From assembly GCF_035944375.1 (NCBI RefSeq), contig NZ_DASZBE010000001.1: DNA of 64,000 bases; one strand, given 5' to 3'. A model generated the notes under the pieces. The model was not told the origin of the DNA, ran no database searches, and saw only the letters and a list, made by a program, of their open reading frames with translations. The position numbers and the translations under genes are program-made. Positions 1-7,578 of this stretch are shown piece by piece. Position 1 is the first letter of the stretch; every line of letters starts with the position of its first letter. This DNA comes from Allobosea sp035944375 (GTDB lineage: Bacteria; Pseudomonadota; Alphaproteobacteria; Rhizobiales; Beijerinckiaceae).

Positions 1-578
1 GTCTCGCCCAGCGCCTCGCGATAGCGTAAATAGGCGGAGCGGGCGAGGACATCGACCTGCGCCCCGGCATCGTTGATGTAGTATTCGCGCGTCACGTCGT
101 GGCCAGCAAAGGCCAGGATATTGGCCAGCGCATCACCGAATACCGCTCCGCGGCCATGGCCGACATGCATCGGCCCGGTCGGGTTGGCCGAGACATATTC
201 GACATTGACCTTGGGCTGCGGCTTGCGCGCGCCACGGCCGTAATCGAGCCCGCGCTCGACCGCATCCTTCAGGATCGCCGTGAACACCGAAGGCTGCAGC
301 GTCAGGTTGATGAAGCCCGGTCCCGCGATCTCCGCCCTGACGATCTGCGCGTCCTTGCCGAGTTCCTCGACCAGCAGCGCCGCCAGCGCGCGCGGATTGG
401 TGCCGGCCTCCTTGGCGAGCACCATCGCGGCGTTGGTCGCGAGATCGCCATGGGCCGGATCCTTCGTCGGCTCGACCACGACGCGGCCGAGATCGAGCCC
501 GGCGGGCAGCGCCCCGCGCTCGGCGAGCGCCGCGAGCGCGGCGGCGACACGGGCGGAATAGGTCTCGAACAGGTTCAT
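1..578 (-). CDS. argS: Arginyl-tRNA synthetase, N-terminal part (runs off the left edge)
   Basis: Class I aminoacyl-tRNA synthetase that charges tRNA-Arg in the cytoplasm. About 192 N-terminal residues are visible, beginning MNLFETYSARVAAALAAL. The ATG is complementary to 576-578; the C-terminal part lies beyond base 1. The N-terminal additional domain (about residues 1-115) is followed by the HIGH-type signature in NPTGPMHVGHGRGAVFGDAL and by REYYINDAGAQ, both hallmarks of ArgS. It follows dgt on the same strand with a 35 bp gap, a common alphaproteobacterial pairing, so the two are probably co-transcribed. No frame breaks are seen in the visible part. Confidence 0.96.
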   Translation of the reverse strand, partial: MNLFETYSARVAAALAALAERGALPAGLDLGRVVVEPTKDPAHGDLATNAAMVLAKEAGTNPRALAALLVEELGKDAQIVRAEIAGPGFINLTLQPSVFTAILKDAVERGLDYGRGARKPQPKVNVEYVSANPTGPMHVGHGRGAVFGDALANILAFAGHDVTREYYINDAGAQVDVLARSAYLRYREALGE

Positions 579-613
579 CGCGGCCAGGATCTGCTGAAGG
601 GGAGCGCCCGGCC

Positions 614-1861
614 CTATCGCAGCGTGGGGGTCGCGTCAAACAGGCGCCGATGCTCGTCGAGCGCGTACCAGTCGGTCATGCCGGCGATGTAATCGGCCAC
701 CCGCCGCGCCAGACGCTGCGCGTCGAGGCTCTCGCAGCCGGCGGCCCAGTCCACCGGCATCAGGCCGGGATTGGCCCGGAAGCGGCCGAACAGGTCGCGC
801 ACCACCTGCGCCGCCTCGCGGCGGATCGGCGCGATGCGGGCATGGCGATACATGTTGGGATAGAGGAAGGCCTTGATCTCGGCATCGGCCCGCGTGATCG
901 CATTCGGGAAGGCGATGACCGGCCGCCCAGCCCGGCGCACCGCATCGGCGTCGGCCGGGGCCAGCACCGCCAGCCTCCCTTGCGATTCCGCGATCACGCC
1001 CTCGACGAAGCGCGTGATCACCCGCCGCACCAGCTCGTTGGTGGCCCGGGCCGTCTCCAGCCCCGGATGCAGCCCCTCGATCTCGTCGAGCAGTTCGGCC
1101 AGGAACGGCACCGCCCGCAACTCGCCATGGCCGAACAAGCCCGCCCGCAGGCCATCGTCGATGTCATGGGCGTTGTAGGCGATGTCGTCGGCAAGCGCGG
1201 CCGCCTGCGCTTCCGCCGAGGCATAGCTGTCGAGCCAGAGATCCTGCTTCGCCTGATACTCGACGATCGCGGCGGGAATGCCGCCCTGCTCGTAGCGCTC
1301 CGTCGGCGACCCGTCGGCCGTGAGCAGCGGGCCGTTGTGCTTGACCAGCCCTTCCAGCGTCTCCCAGGTCAGGTTGAGCCCGTCGAACCCGGCATAGCGC
1401 CGCTCCAGCCGCGTCACGATCCGCAGCGTCTGGGCGTTGTGGTCGAAGCCACCGACATCGGCCATGCACTCGGCCAGCGCATCCTCGCCGGTGTGGCCGA
1501 AGGGCGTGTGGCCGAGGTCGTGGGCCAGCGCCAGCGCCTCGGCGAGATCCTCGTCGAGGCCCAGCGCCCGCGCCAGGGCCCGCGCGATCTGTGCCACCTC
1601 GATCGTATGCGTCAGCCGCGTGCGGAAATGGTCGCCCTCATGCGAGACGAAGACCTGCGTCTTGTGCTTCAGCCGGCGGAAGGCCGTCGAATGGATGATG
1701 CGGTCGCGGTCGCGCTGGAACGGGTTGCGCGTCGGCGAGGCCGGCTCCGCGATCAGCCGGCCCCGGCTCGTCGCCGCCCGGCAGGCGTAGGGAGCGCGCC
1801 AGCGATCGCCGGGTTCGCGCCCGTCAGGCTCGCCGAAGGCGGGGTTGAGTGGATGCGGCAT
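614..1861 (-). CDS. dgt: Deoxyguanosinetriphosphate triphosphohydrolase-like protein (HD domain)
   Basis: Predicted dNTP triphosphohydrolase of the HD superfamily, cleaving dNTPs to deoxynucleoside and triphosphate in the cytoplasm. From MPHPLNPAFG the product is 415 aa, typical of the short type 2 dGTPase-like group. Metal ligands are visible as RLTHTIEVAQ (His near 85) and ALAHDLGHTPFGHTGE (His-Asp near 114-115). An upstream in-frame ATG at 1927 would add 22 residues, but they look unrelated to the family, so I prefer 1861. The gene is divergent from erpA with about 100 bp between the starts and is followed by argS. Substrate preference cannot be read from sequence. Confidence 0.93.
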   Translation of the reverse strand: MPHPLNPAFGEPDGREPGDRWRAPYACRAATSRGRLIAEPASPTRNPFQRDRDRIIHSTAFRRLKHKTQVFVSHEGDHFRTRLTHTIEVAQIARALARALGLDEDLAEALALAHDLGHTPFGHTGEDALAECMADVGGFDHNAQTLRIVTRLERRYAGFDGLNLTWETLEGLVKHNGPLLTADGSPTERYEQGGIPAAIVEYQAKQDLWLDSYASAEAQAAALADDIAYNAHDIDDGLRAGLFGHGELRAVPFLAELLDEIEGLHPGLETARATNELVRRVITRFVEGVIAESQGRLAVLAPADADAVRRAGRPVIAFPNAITRADAEIKAFLYPNMYRHARIAPIRREAAQVVRDLFGRFRANPGLMPVDWAAGCESLDAQRLARRVADYIAGMTDWYALDEHRRLFDATPTLR

Positions 1862-1959
1862 GGCGGGTCCGTCGCCGCCCCCGGCTTGTCGGGGGGCTGG
1901 CGCGCACTTACCTTTGCGGGCAACCAAGGTGCAAGGAGCTTCTGCTCCGGGAGATCGCC

Positions 1960-2325
1960 ATGACCACTTCTCTCGAGACCACCTCGACCGAGGCCCCCGT
2001 GAACCGTGTCGCCGTGACCGAGAAGGCCGCCAGCCGCATCCTCGCCGTGATGGCGACGGAGCCCCCGGGCTCGATGCTGCGCGTCAGCGTCGCCGGCGGC
2101 GGCTGCTCGGGCTTCCAGTACGTCTTCGACGTCGACCGCGAGAAGGCCCCGGGCGACATCGTCATCGAGCGCGACGGCGCCACCGTGCTGATCGACGAGA
2201 CCTCGCTCGATCTGCTGGCCGGCAGCACCATCGACTTCGTCGACGACCTGATCGGGCAGTCCTTCAAGATCACCAACCCGAACGCGACGAGTTCCTGCGG
2301 CTGCGGGACGTCGTTCGCGCTGTAG
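1960..2325 (+). CDS. erpA: Iron-sulfur cluster insertion protein ErpA / A-type carrier
   Basis: A-type Fe-S cluster carrier of 121 aa that passes clusters to apo-proteins. The three conserved cysteines are present: one in VAGGGCSGFQYVF and two in the C-terminal SSCGCGTSFAL. The start MTTSLETTSTEAP at 1960 is preferred over an earlier in-frame ATG at 1849, because the extra 37 residues are not family-like and would overlap the divergent dgt start. GGAG lies upstream in GCAAGGAGCTTC, but farther away than usual. The divergent dgt-argS neighbourhood is conserved in many alphaproteobacteria. Whether it is ErpA or another A-type paralogue (IscA/SufA) cannot be settled here. Confidence 0.93.
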   Translation: MTTSLETTSTEAPVNRVAVTEKAASRILAVMATEPPGSMLRVSVAGGGCSGFQYVFDVDREKAPGDIVIERDGATVLIDETSLDLLAGSTIDFVDDLIGQSFKITNPNATSSCGCGTSFAL

Positions 2326-2330
2326 GACAG

Positions 2331-2421
2331 GCGTCATGGTCGGGCTTGACCCGACCATCTCTGGCAAGAAAAAACGCTGTTCGCGGCGGGAGATGCTCGG
2401 GTCGAGCCCAAGCATGACGCG
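2331..2421. repeat. Palindromic intergenic element, family A, copy A1
   Basis: Two hairpin-forming halves between inverted ends GCGTCATG and CATGACGC. The left half is GTCGGGCTTGACCCGAC. The right half is ATGCTCGGGTCGAGCCCAAGCAT. A purine-rich AAGAAAAAACG stretch separates them. It fills the gap between the convergent erpA and csp genes and may act as a bidirectional terminator or mRNA end. It is related to the copies at 6478, 15634 and 18408. Confidence 0.85.
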
Positions 2422-2427
2422 AGGCGT

Positions 2428-3042
2428 TCAGTGCGAGCTCGGCGCCCCGCCCTGCTCCAGCCGGATCTCGGCGGCCATCAGGCCCTTCGGCCCGGGCCCG
2501 TAGCGCACCAGCACGACCTGTCCGGGAATCAGCTCGACGAGGCCGTAGCGGCGCATCGTCTCCATATGGACGAAGACATCGGGCGCGTTCTCGCCGGCCG
2601 AGACGAAGCCGAAGCCGCGCAGCCGGTTGAACCACTTCACCGTCATCCGCTCGAGCCCGCTGGTCGGCGTGACCTGGACGTTGGTGCGCGCCAGCGGCAT
2701 CTCGGCGGGATGACGCGCGGCGGTCGTATCGATCGAGAGCACGCGGATCGCCTGGCGGCCGCGCGGCTTCTCCACCGCTTCGAGCACGATGTGAGCGCCT
2801 TCGGCGATCGCATTGAAACCATCGCGCTTCAGGATCGTGACATGGACGAGAACGTCGGCCCCGCCATCCTCGGGCACGACGAAGCCGTAACCCTTGCTGA
2901 CGTCGAACCACTTCACATAGCCGCTGATTTCGACGCCGACATCCGCGGCGAGGCCCTCGGGCCCGTCGAGCCGCATCACGCGATTGAGCGACTGGATCGG
3001 TCCCACCGGCCGCCGCCCGCCCTCACCGAACTCGTCGGACAT
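2428..3042 (-). CDS. Protein with two cold-shock domains
   Basis: Nucleic-acid-binding protein of 204 aa with two CSD folds in tandem, instead of the single approximately 70 aa domain of CspA. Domain 1 (about residues 38-105) has KGYGFV (RNP1, 50-55) and VLVHV (RNP2, 64-68). Domain 2 (about 132-200) has RGFGFV (142-147) and VFVHM (156-160). A linker of about 25 residues joins them. Double-CSD proteins of this type are known in rhizobia and relatives and probably act as RNA chaperones; the specific role is inferred. It is monocistronic and convergent with erpA. The ATG at 3042 begins MSDEFGEGGRR. Confidence 0.9.
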   Translation of the reverse strand: MSDEFGEGGRRPVGPIQSLNRVMRLDGPEGLAADVGVEISGYVKWFDVSKGYGFVVPEDGGADVLVHVTILKRDGFNAIAEGAHIVLEAVEKPRGRQAIRVLSIDTTAARHPAEMPLARTNVQVTPTSGLERMTVKWFNRLRGFGFVSAGENAPDVFVHMETMRRYGLVELIPGQVVLVRYGPGPKGLMAAEIRLEQGGAPSSH

Positions 3043-3219
3043 TGACTACCCACCCCCGCCCGAAATGGCTTGATTCGCCGGGTCACGATACCATCCCCGG
3101 GGAGTCGCGATACAGCCGGCTTCGCGTCATCCACATCCGCGATCGTCGAAAAGCTCGATCGGCGCTGATCGTTGCGCTAGATCACGACCGGCGCGGCAGG
3201 GCGCCCGGCGGAGGATGGG

Positions 3220-3852
3220 ATGCCCGATCTCGCGACACTGGCGCTCTTCACCGCCGCCTGCGCGGTGCTGACGGCCACGCCCGGCCCCGACATGCTGCTG
3301 ATCGCCTCGCGCAGCCTGGGCCAGGGCCGCGCCGCCGGCTTCCTGACCTATGCCGGCATCGCCGCCGGGAGCTATCTCCAGGCCTTCGCGGCGGCCTTTG
3401 GCCTGTCGCAGCTCTTTCTGCTGGTGCCGGCGGCCTATGACGGCCTGCGCTTCCTCGGCGCAGCCTATCTCGCCTGGCTCGCCTGGACGACGCTGCGTGC
3501 GCCCGCCGCTCTCTTCGCGCCGCGCGCCGACCAGCCCCGGCTCAGGCTGCGCGCGATCTTCCTGCAGGGGATGCTGACGAACCTGCTCAATCCCAAGATG
3601 GCGCTGTTCATGCTGGCGCTGCTGCCGCAGTTCCTGAAGCCAGAAGCCGGCGCGATCACCCTGCAGGTGATGGTGCTGGCGACGATCCTCAACCTGATGG
3701 GCCTGATCGCCAATGGGCTGGTCATCCTGACGGCGGGCCGGCTCGGCCGGGCGCTCGCCGCCCGCCCGCATCTCGCGCTCTGGCCGCAGCGGCTGATGGG
3801 TGCGGTCTTCGGAACTCTGGCGCTGCAGCTCGCGCTGGCCTCGCGGGATTGA
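3220..3852 (+). CDS. LysE/RhtB-family amino-acid exporter
   Basis: Inner-membrane protein of 210 aa with about six hydrophobic segments, matching the LysE/RhtB/CadD exporter fold. The N-terminal signature TATPGPDMLLIASRSLGQG and the central NLLNPKMALFMLALLPQF motif are diagnostic. Such proteins export amino acids or their analogues using the proton gradient; the substrate cannot be told. The start MPDLATLALFTA follows GGAGGATGGG closely. The 3' end is only 3 bp from the stop of the convergent DUF3429 gene, so the two transcripts must overlap. Confidence 0.9.
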   Translation: MPDLATLALFTAACAVLTATPGPDMLLIASRSLGQGRAAGFLTYAGIAAGSYLQAFAAAFGLSQLFLLVPAAYDGLRFLGAAYLAWLAWTTLRAPAALFAPRADQPRLRLRAIFLQGMLTNLLNPKMALFMLALLPQFLKPEAGAITLQVMVLATILNLMGLIANGLVILTAGRLGRALAARPHLALWPQRLMGAVFGTLALQLALASRD

Positions 3853-3855
3853 CGC

Positions 3856-4311
3856 TCAGGCCGTCGCCGCCGCCACGCCGAGCAGGACCGCGACCACGGC
3901 GGACAGGCCGAGCCGCAGCCGGCCATACCACTCGGCGGCGACATCGCGGCAATAGAGCCCGTAATCCATCAGCCCGAGCAGCACGAACGCCACGCACAGC
4001 GTCCACAGCGCCGCCCCCGGGGCCAGCAGCGCCGCGCCCCAGCCGATCAACGCCGGTATCACGGCGATGACGAAATCGCGCCGCTGCGCGGCCTCGCTCT
4101 CATAGCCCATGGCGATTCCCCAGCGCACGCCCCCGAGGAAGGACAGGATCGCGACTCCGTAGACGATCAGCGCCTGGGCCAGCCGCTCGCCGCCGCCGAT
4201 GCCCGGCACGGCAAAACCGGCCGCGAGCCCGGCCGTGCAGGCCAGGAACGGGATGACCCCGGCCGCGCCGAGCGCGAGGGCGGCGGAGGGAATGGTCTTC
4301 TCGCTGGACAT
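3856..4311 (-). CDS. DUF3429 family membrane protein
   Basis: Small inner-membrane protein of 151 aa with four to five hydrophobic helices, starting MSSEKTIPSAALALGAAG. The segment LSFLGGVRWGIAMGY is typical of the DUF3429 family, which is widespread in proteobacteria and has no assigned function. It is convergent with the lysE-type gene (3 bp apart) and is followed after a gap by the sirtuin gene on the same strand. Nothing in the sequence suggests a ligand or enzymatic residues. The family call rests on the conserved GGVRWG segment and the topology. Confidence 0.8.
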   Translation of the reverse strand: MSSEKTIPSAALALGAAGVIPFLACTAGLAAGFAVPGIGGGERLAQALIVYGVAILSFLGGVRWGIAMGYESEAAQRRDFVIAVIPALIGWGAALLAPGAALWTLCVAFVLLGLMDYGLYCRDVAAEWYGRLRLGLSAVVAVLLGVAAATA

Positions 4312-4414
4312 GGATCGCCTTGCGACTGCGGACGGGAACTCCCCGCTCGCATAGCTGTTTTTGCCGCCGCCTCAAGCCCCGGCGCCCGCGCGGGGCCGAA
4401 AGGTCGCAGGCGCC

Positions 4415-5170
4415 TCAGCCCGCCAGTGGACCCAGCGCCGCGCCGATCTCCGCCCGCACCACCAGATCGGCGATGGCGTCGAGTTCGGTCGGCTCGCGGT
4501 TGACGATGATCAGCGAAGCCTTCCGGCGCTTGGCGATGACCGGCAGCGTCGCCGCCGGATAGACCACGAGCGAGGACCCGACGACGAGGAAAAGCTCAGC
4601 CTCCAGAGCCAGTTGCTGGGCCCGGATCATCTTGTCCTGCGGCATCGCCTGGCCAAAGGAGATCGTCGCCGATTTCACCGGCCCGCCGCAGGCGGTGCAA
4701 TCGGGCGGCGCGCCCGTCGCCTCGAAGGTGGGGCGGATCTCGGCCAGTTCGTGCCGGCGGCCGCAGTCGAGGCAGCTCGCATAGGTGCCGTTGCCATGCA
4801 GCTCGATCACCTGCGCGTCGGGCACGCCCGAGGCCTGGTGCAGCCCGTCGATGTTCTGGGTGATGATCGCGGGCGCACGGCCCTGCCCGACCAGCCGGGC
4901 CAGCGCGTGATGCCCGGCATTGGGCGCGGCGCCGGCATAATGGTCGTCCATCGCGAATTTGCGCCGCCAGGCCTCGGCCCGCACCTCGCGGCTCCTCACG
5001 AAGGCCTCGAAGGGGATCGGCTTGTTGACCATCCAGGGCGAGCCCGCCGAGCGGAAATCGGGCACGCCCGATTCGGTCGAGATGCCCGCCCCGGTGAAGG
5101 CGACGATGCTGCCGGCGGCGTCCAGCATCGCGTGCAGCGTCTCGATGGCGTCCTGCGTCCCGTCCGGCAT
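4415..5170 (-). CDS. NAD-dependent protein deacylase, sirtuin family
   Basis: SIR2-family enzyme of 251 aa that removes acyl groups from lysines using NAD+. Visible motifs are GAGISTESGVPDFR (NAD binding, about 28-40), TQNIDGLH (104-111), the catalytic His in ELHGNG (125), and two CxxC pairs at 133/136 and 158/161 that bind structural zinc. The start MPDGTQDAIE at 5170 is preceded by GGGAGCACGC. A start at 5275 would add 35 non-family residues and meet the divergent aminotransferase start. The FVRSREVRAEAW region recalls class II (SIRT4-like) sirtuins rather than CobB, but this is only a by-eye resemblance. Confidence 0.93.
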   Translation of the reverse strand: MPDGTQDAIETLHAMLDAAGSIVAFTGAGISTESGVPDFRSAGSPWMVNKPIPFEAFVRSREVRAEAWRRKFAMDDHYAGAAPNAGHHALARLVGQGRAPAIITQNIDGLHQASGVPDAQVIELHGNGTYASCLDCGRRHELAEIRPTFEATGAPPDCTACGGPVKSATISFGQAMPQDKMIRAQQLALEAELFLVVGSSLVVYPAATLPVIAKRRKASLIIVNREPTELDAIADLVVRAEIGAALGPLAG

Positions 5171-5274
5171 GCGTGCTCCCTGACCCCAGGGAGAATACGG
5201 CGCCGCGAGGCCCGGAGCCAAGCGCAGCCCGGCTCGGCGCGGGGGCCGATTGACGCAGGCCCGGCTGCGTCCCA

Positions 5275-6471
5275 ATGCTGCCGGCCATGGCCGACACGAC
5301 GCTCCCCGCCCTGAACCCCGACCTTCTCGACACCGCCACGCCGCCGATCCCGCAGGCGCAGGCGTGGGCGCGCGCCTATGACGGGCGCTCGGGTCCGCTG
5401 GTCGATCTCTCGCAGGCGGTGCCGGGATCGCCGCCGCCGGCCGCGCTGCTGGAACGGCTGGCGCAGGCCGCCGCCTCGCCCGACGCCACGCGCTACGGCC
5501 CGATCACCGGCGACATGGCCCTGCGCGAGGCCTATGCGGCCGAGCTCGCCCGGGTCTACGGCGCACCCTTCAGGCCCGGCGAGGTCGCCATCACCTCGGG
5601 CTGCAACCAAGCCTTCGTCATGACGATGATGGCGGTGGCGCGGGCAGGCCAGAACGTGCTGCTGCCGACGCCCTGGTACTTCAACCACGAGATGACCCTG
5701 CGCATGCTCGGCATCGAGGCGCGCCCGCTGCCCTGCGATCCGGCCGCCGGCTTCGTGCCCGACGTCGCCGTAGCCGAGGCGCTGATCGACGCCGGCACGC
5801 GCGCCATCGTGCTGGTGACACCTAACAATCCGACCGGCGCGATCTATCCGCCCGCCACCATCACCGCCTTCGCGGAGCTGTGCGCGCGGCGCGGGCTCTG
5901 GCTGGTGCTCGACGAAACCTATCGCGATTTCCTCCCCGCCGGCGTTGCCGCCCCGCATGAGGTCTTCGCCGCAACGCCCTGGCAGGACTCCGTCATCGGC
6001 CTCTACAGCTTCTCCAAGGCCTATGCCGTGCCGGGCTGGCGCCTGGGCGCGATCACGGCCGGCGAAGCGGTGATGGCTGAGATCGCCAAGGTGCTCGACT
6101 GCGTCCAGATCAGCCCGGTGCGCGCCGGCCAGGCGGCGGTGACCTGGGGCATCGACGGCGTTCGCGACTGGCGCGAGGCCAACCGCACGCAGATCAACGC
6201 CCGCGCCGCGCTGTTCCGCGAGGCGATGGCCCCGCTCAACGACTGGCGCGTGCTCGCGGCGGGCGCCTATTTCGCCTATGTCGCCCACCCCTTCCCCGGT
6301 GTGCCGGCGGCGGATGTGGTGCGCGCTCTGGTGCAGGAGCGCGGCGTGCTCGCCTTGCCCGGCCCCTATTTCGGCCCGGGCCAGGAGCGGCATTTGCGCA
6401 TCGCCATCGCCAATGTCGCGGCCGACCGGATCGGCGCGCTGAGCGAGCGCCTGCGCGGGTTTACGCTGTGA
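5275..6471 (+). CDS. Class I/II pyridoxal-phosphate aminotransferase
   Basis: Fold type I PLP enzyme of about 398 aa, cytoplasmic. The PLP lysine is K248 in YSFSKAYAVPG. Other anchors are TPNNPTGAIYPP, the Asp of VLDETYRDFL that contacts the PLP nitrogen, and the C-terminal Arg in ERHLRIAIAN that binds the substrate carboxylate. It resembles aspartate/aromatic aminotransferases annotated generically in rhizobia; the amino-acid substrate is unknown. The start could be 5275 (MLPAMADTTL) or 5287 (MADTTL); neither has a strong Shine-Dalgarno. It is divergent from the sirtuin gene, about 100 bp between starts. Confidence 0.9.
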   Translation: MLPAMADTTLPALNPDLLDTATPPIPQAQAWARAYDGRSGPLVDLSQAVPGSPPPAALLERLAQAAASPDATRYGPITGDMALREAYAAELARVYGAPFRPGEVAITSGCNQAFVMTMMAVARAGQNVLLPTPWYFNHEMTLRMLGIEARPLPCDPAAGFVPDVAVAEALIDAGTRAIVLVTPNNPTGAIYPPATITAFAELCARRGLWLVLDETYRDFLPAGVAAPHEVFAATPWQDSVIGLYSFSKAYAVPGWRLGAITAGEAVMAEIAKVLDCVQISPVRAGQAAVTWGIDGVRDWREANRTQINARAALFREAMAPLNDWRVLAAGAYFAYVAHPFPGVPAADVVRALVQERGVLALPGPYFGPGQERHLRIAIANVAADRIGALSERLRGFTL

Positions 6472-6477
6472 CGTGAC

Positions 6478-6611
6478 GCGTCATGCTCGGGCTTGACCCG
6501 AGCATCTCGGAAACCCGCCCATTCTCCTCCTGAGATTCTCGGGTCTGCGCGGCGTTTATCCTTGGGCCGATCGAAGATCGGACCCGAGGGCTGCGCCCGA
6601 GAATGACGCGC
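6478..6611. repeat. Palindromic intergenic element, family A, copy A2 (long form)
   Basis: Begins GCGTCATGCTCGGGCTTGAC and ends GCCCGAGAATGACGCGC. The left hairpin is ATGCTCGGG-CTTGA-CCCGAGCAT. The right arm ATTCTCGGG...CCCGAGAAT encloses a further small hairpin (CCGATCGAAGATCGG). It fills the convergent gap between the aminotransferase and the DoxX-like gene. It is the longest copy of family A. Confidence 0.88.
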
Positions 6612-6616
6612 GACTG

Positions 6617-7009
6617 CTACCGCAGCAGTGCCGCATAGCGATCGCGATAGGCCCAAACCAACAGCGACCCCAGCACCACCAGGATCATCGCCACGGGCAG
6701 TCCTTGCGGATTGAGCACCAGGTGGAACAGCACGATCACCGTCATCACCGGCGCGATCAGCGCGAGCCCCAGCGCCGGCGCGATATTGCTGAGCAGGCTG
6801 AGAGCGCCGACGAGATTGACGATCTTCAGCAGCGGCCAGAGGAAGCCCGAAGCCTGCAGCGCCTCCTCGAAGGCGACACCGCGGGTGCTGGTCGGCGGAT
6901 GGATCAGATGCGTGCCGGTGGCCAGCCACCAGAAGCCGTCGACGGCGGAGACGAGGAAGAGCAGCCCCAGCAGGACGCGCGGAACGGTGACGACAAGCAG
7001 GGTCTTCAT
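6617..7009 (-). CDS. DoxX-like small membrane protein
   Basis: Inner-membrane protein of 130 aa with four predicted helices, beginning MKTLLVVTVPRVLLGLLFLVSAVDG. The first helix with RVLLGLLFLVSAVDGFWWL and the overall four-helix layout fit the DoxX/DoxX-like superfamily, whose members are often associated with redox or quinone biology but mostly uncharacterised. I chose the ATG at 7009 rather than an upstream in-frame start at 7036, because it opens directly into the first hydrophobic segment. It is convergent with the aminotransferase across repeat A2. Confidence 0.72.
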   Translation of the reverse strand: MKTLLVVTVPRVLLGLLFLVSAVDGFWWLATGTHLIHPPTSTRGVAFEEALQASGFLWPLLKIVNLVGALSLLSNIAPALGLALIAPVMTVIVLFHLVLNPQGLPVAMILVVLGSLLVWAYRDRYAALLR

Positions 7010-7107
7010 GACGAACCTCAGGCATGGACGAAACAAGGTCGGCGCGCGGTCTCTTGGTGCGGCGCCGTTACACAGTCATTTCAGCCCGCGTGAGGGTTCA
7101 GGATTCT

Positions 7108-7137
7108 CAAAAATAAAGCCGGGCGCGAGCCCGGCTT
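7108..7137 (-). terminator. Rho-independent terminator of the small secreted protein gene
   Basis: Stem AAGCCGGGC / GCCCGGCTT with loop GCGA (7116-7137). On the minus strand it is followed by TTTATTTTTG. It lies about 30 bp after the stop of the minus-strand gene at 7164-7493. The stem is perfect over 9 bp. Confidence 0.82.
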
Positions 7138-7163
7138 CATGAGAAATGGATGGCGCTTGACGA

Positions 7164-7493
7164 TCAGGGGCAGAACCAGATGGCCCCGACCGTGACACAG
7201 CCGCGGGTGCGCCAATTGCCGGGCCTTGCGCCGTAACGCCGATAGCCGGGCGGCGGGGCACGGAAGCGCGCCCCGGGGGCGTAGCGGGGGCGCGGCCCAT
7301 GACGCCGCATATAGGGCCCGCGATGGTCGCGCCGGTATTCCCGGTTGCCGCGGTACTGAGCGGTGTCGGCGGCCGGCGGCACATGCTGCAGCAGCCCTGA
7401 GGCCGACGGCGCGGCCAGCGGCGTCGCTGTGGCGGGCGCTACGGAAAACAGGCCCGCTGCGAGCACAGCGGCGGCGATGGTTTGACGGATCAT
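7164..7493 (-). CDS. Small secreted Arg/Pro/Tyr-rich protein
   Basis: Hypothetical exported protein of 109 aa. A signal peptide MIRQTIAAAVLAAGLFSVAPATA is followed by a mature part rich in Arg, Pro, Gly and Tyr (for example YRRDHRGPYMRRHGPRPRY). It ends with a hydrophobic tail containing two cysteines, GCVTVGAIWFCP. Such proteins are common in Bosea, Methylobacterium and Bradyrhizobium, with no known function. The mature region is strongly basic and probably unstructured. The two C-terminal Cys could form a disulfide in the periplasm. It has its own terminator. I do not recognise a domain. Confidence 0.72.
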   Translation of the reverse strand: MIRQTIAAAVLAAGLFSVAPATATPLAAPSASGLLQHVPPAADTAQYRGNREYRRDHRGPYMRRHGPRPRYAPGARFRAPPPGYRRYGARPGNWRTRGCVTVGAIWFCP

Positions 7494-7578
7494 AGGTCGT
7501 CCCTTCCCTCAGGCTATGGGATGGAACGGCGTGCCGGCCGGGATGTTCCCCCCTGCCGGCAGATTGGCCCGGCGGTGC

